A stretch of DNA of 7,301 nucleotides from Nitrosomonadales bacterium (GTDB taxonomy: Bacteria; Pseudomonadota; Gammaproteobacteria; Burkholderiales; SG8-41). Below, in pieces: positions 6,539-7,301 of this stretch. The position numbers and the translations under genes were made by a program. The notes under the pieces are model-generated. The model made no database searches. It was not told the DNA's origin and saw nothing but the letters and a program-made list of their open reading frames with translations. The stretch spans positions 1 to 7,301 of the forward strand of contig VFLF01000773.1 of assembly GCA_009885185.1 (NCBI GenBank), written 5' to 3'. Numbering within the stretch: the stretch's first letter is position 1; each line of letters starts with the position of its first letter.

Positions 6539-7301
6539 ATGAAGATTCTCGTACTCCCCGGCGACGGCATCGGCCCCGAAATCACCCAAGCCACGCTCAC
6601 CGTGCTTGATCGCGCCAACGCCAAATTCAAACTCGGTCTCGAATGGGATCAGCGCGACATCGGTCTCTCCACCCTGAAAAGCAAAGGCTCCACCCTGCCG
6701 GATGACGTGATGGAAGCCGCGCGCAAAGCGCCCGGCATCATACTCGGCCCGGTGGATCACCTGATTTACCCGACACGCGAGCAGGGTGGCATCAATCCTT
6801 CCGGCGAGTTTCGCACCAAGCTGGATTTGTTCGCCAACATCCGCCCGGCGATTTCGCGCATGGGCATGGGGCTGACCGGCAAGCCGATTGATCTGGTGAT
6901 TTTCCGCGAATGCACCGAAGGTTTTTATTCCGACCGCAATATGTTCATGGGCAAGGCCGAGTTTATGCCCACCGAAGACATGGCGCTATCCGTGCGCAAA
7001 GTCACCGCGCGCCAATGCGAGCGCATCACGCGCGTGGCGTTCGACTGGGCGCGCAAGCGCCGCAAAAAAGTCACCGCCGTGCATAAGGCCAATGTGTTTC
7101 ACATTTCCGACGGCTTGTTTTTGCGCGAGGTGCGCAAAGTCGCCAAGGAATACCCTGACGTCGAACTCGACGAAAAAATCGTCGATGCGATGGCGGCGCT
7201 GCTGGTGCGCCACCCGGATAAATTCGACTGCATCGTCACCGGCAATATGTTCGGCGATATTTTGTCCGATGAAGCGTCTGAAATTTCCGGCGGACTTGGG
7301 C
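6539..7301 (+). CDS. Isocitrate/isopropylmalate dehydrogenase family protein, C-terminus cut
   Basis: This is a soluble NAD(P)-dependent beta-decarboxylating dehydrogenase acting on 2-hydroxy-3-carboxy acids. The window holds 254 residues of a family usually near 350-370. The opening MKILVLPGDGIGPEI is the family N-terminus. Substrate-binding residues are visible by motif: R92 (EFRTKLDLFAN), R102 (NIRP), R123 and Y130 (FRECTEGFYSDRNMF), K183 (VHKANVF), and the metal aspartates D216 (IVDAMAALL), D240 and D244 (GNMFGDILSDEAS). The substrate cannot be assigned. The residues before R92 (GGINPSGEF) do not match the IPMDH L-R or the IDH S-x-x-N pattern cleanly, so it may be a tartrate, malate or other dehydrogenase rather than LeuB or Icd. 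The ATG at 6539 has AGGAA five bases upstream. It is divergent from the catabolic operon, so a linked role is possible. Confidence 0.9.
   Translation, partial: MKILVLPGDGIGPEITQATLTVLDRANAKFKLGLEWDQRDIGLSTLKSKGSTLPDDVMEAARKAPGIILGPVDHLIYPTREQGGINPSGEFRTKLDLFANIRPAISRMGMGLTGKPIDLVIFRECTEGFYSDRNMFMGKAEFMPTEDMALSVRKVTARQCERITRVAFDWARKRRKKVTAVHKANVFHISDGLFLREVRKVAKEYPDVELDEKIVDAMAALLVRHPDKFDCIVTGNMFGDILSDEASEISGGLG

Noticed and set aside
6515..7213. Minus-strand open frames opposite the dehydrogenase (6515-6760, 6986-7213).
   Set aside because: They are antisense shadows. The plus frame carries the full set of dehydrogenase motifs and a Shine-Dalgarno.

Overview
The window looks like a Betaproteobacterial (Burkholderiales-like) chromosome. 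The grounds are high GC, GC-rich third codon positions, TRAP-TAXI uptake genes, and copies of the GTCATTCCCGCGCAGGCGGGAATCCAT-type palindromic repeat common in such genomes. The lineage is an inference from gene style and repeats, not a proven placement. I see no rRNA, tRNA, CRISPR array or insertion sequence.

Six genes lie head to tail on the minus strand. In transcription order they are: an alpha/beta hydrolase of the fluoroacetate/haloacetate dehalogenase type (5474-6445); a 3-oxo-tetronate kinase, OtnK family (4085-5341); a class II aldolase-type 3-oxo-tetronate 4-phosphate decarboxylase, OtnC family (3286-3924); a small VOC/glyoxalase-fold protein (2784-3206); a periplasmic TAXI-type TRAP substrate-binding protein (1752-2714); and the fused 4TM/12TM TRAP permease (1665 down to the left edge, C-terminus missing). 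On the plus strand, diverging from the hydrolase, is an NAD-dependent isocitrate/isopropylmalate dehydrogenase-family gene (6539 to the right edge, also cut).

Together the genes suggest uptake and catabolism of a small organic acid. The TAXI system would import it. An oxidation or a hydrolysis would prepare it. OtnK plus OtnC would phosphorylate and decarboxylate a four-carbon 3-oxo acid to dihydroxyacetone phosphate. The known partners OtnI (isomerase) and LtnD/DenD (first dehydrogenase) are not in the window, so the entry steps are open. The divergent dehydrogenase and the dehalogenase-like hydrolase are candidates for them.

Regulatory structure is visible between genes. A strong intrinsic terminator sits between the binding protein and permease genes. 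A perfect 27-bp inverted repeat pair (a BIME/REP-like element) lies between otnK and otnC. A third single copy lies upstream of otnK and creates a false N-terminal extension of that reading frame. A weak promoter candidate precedes the binding-protein gene.
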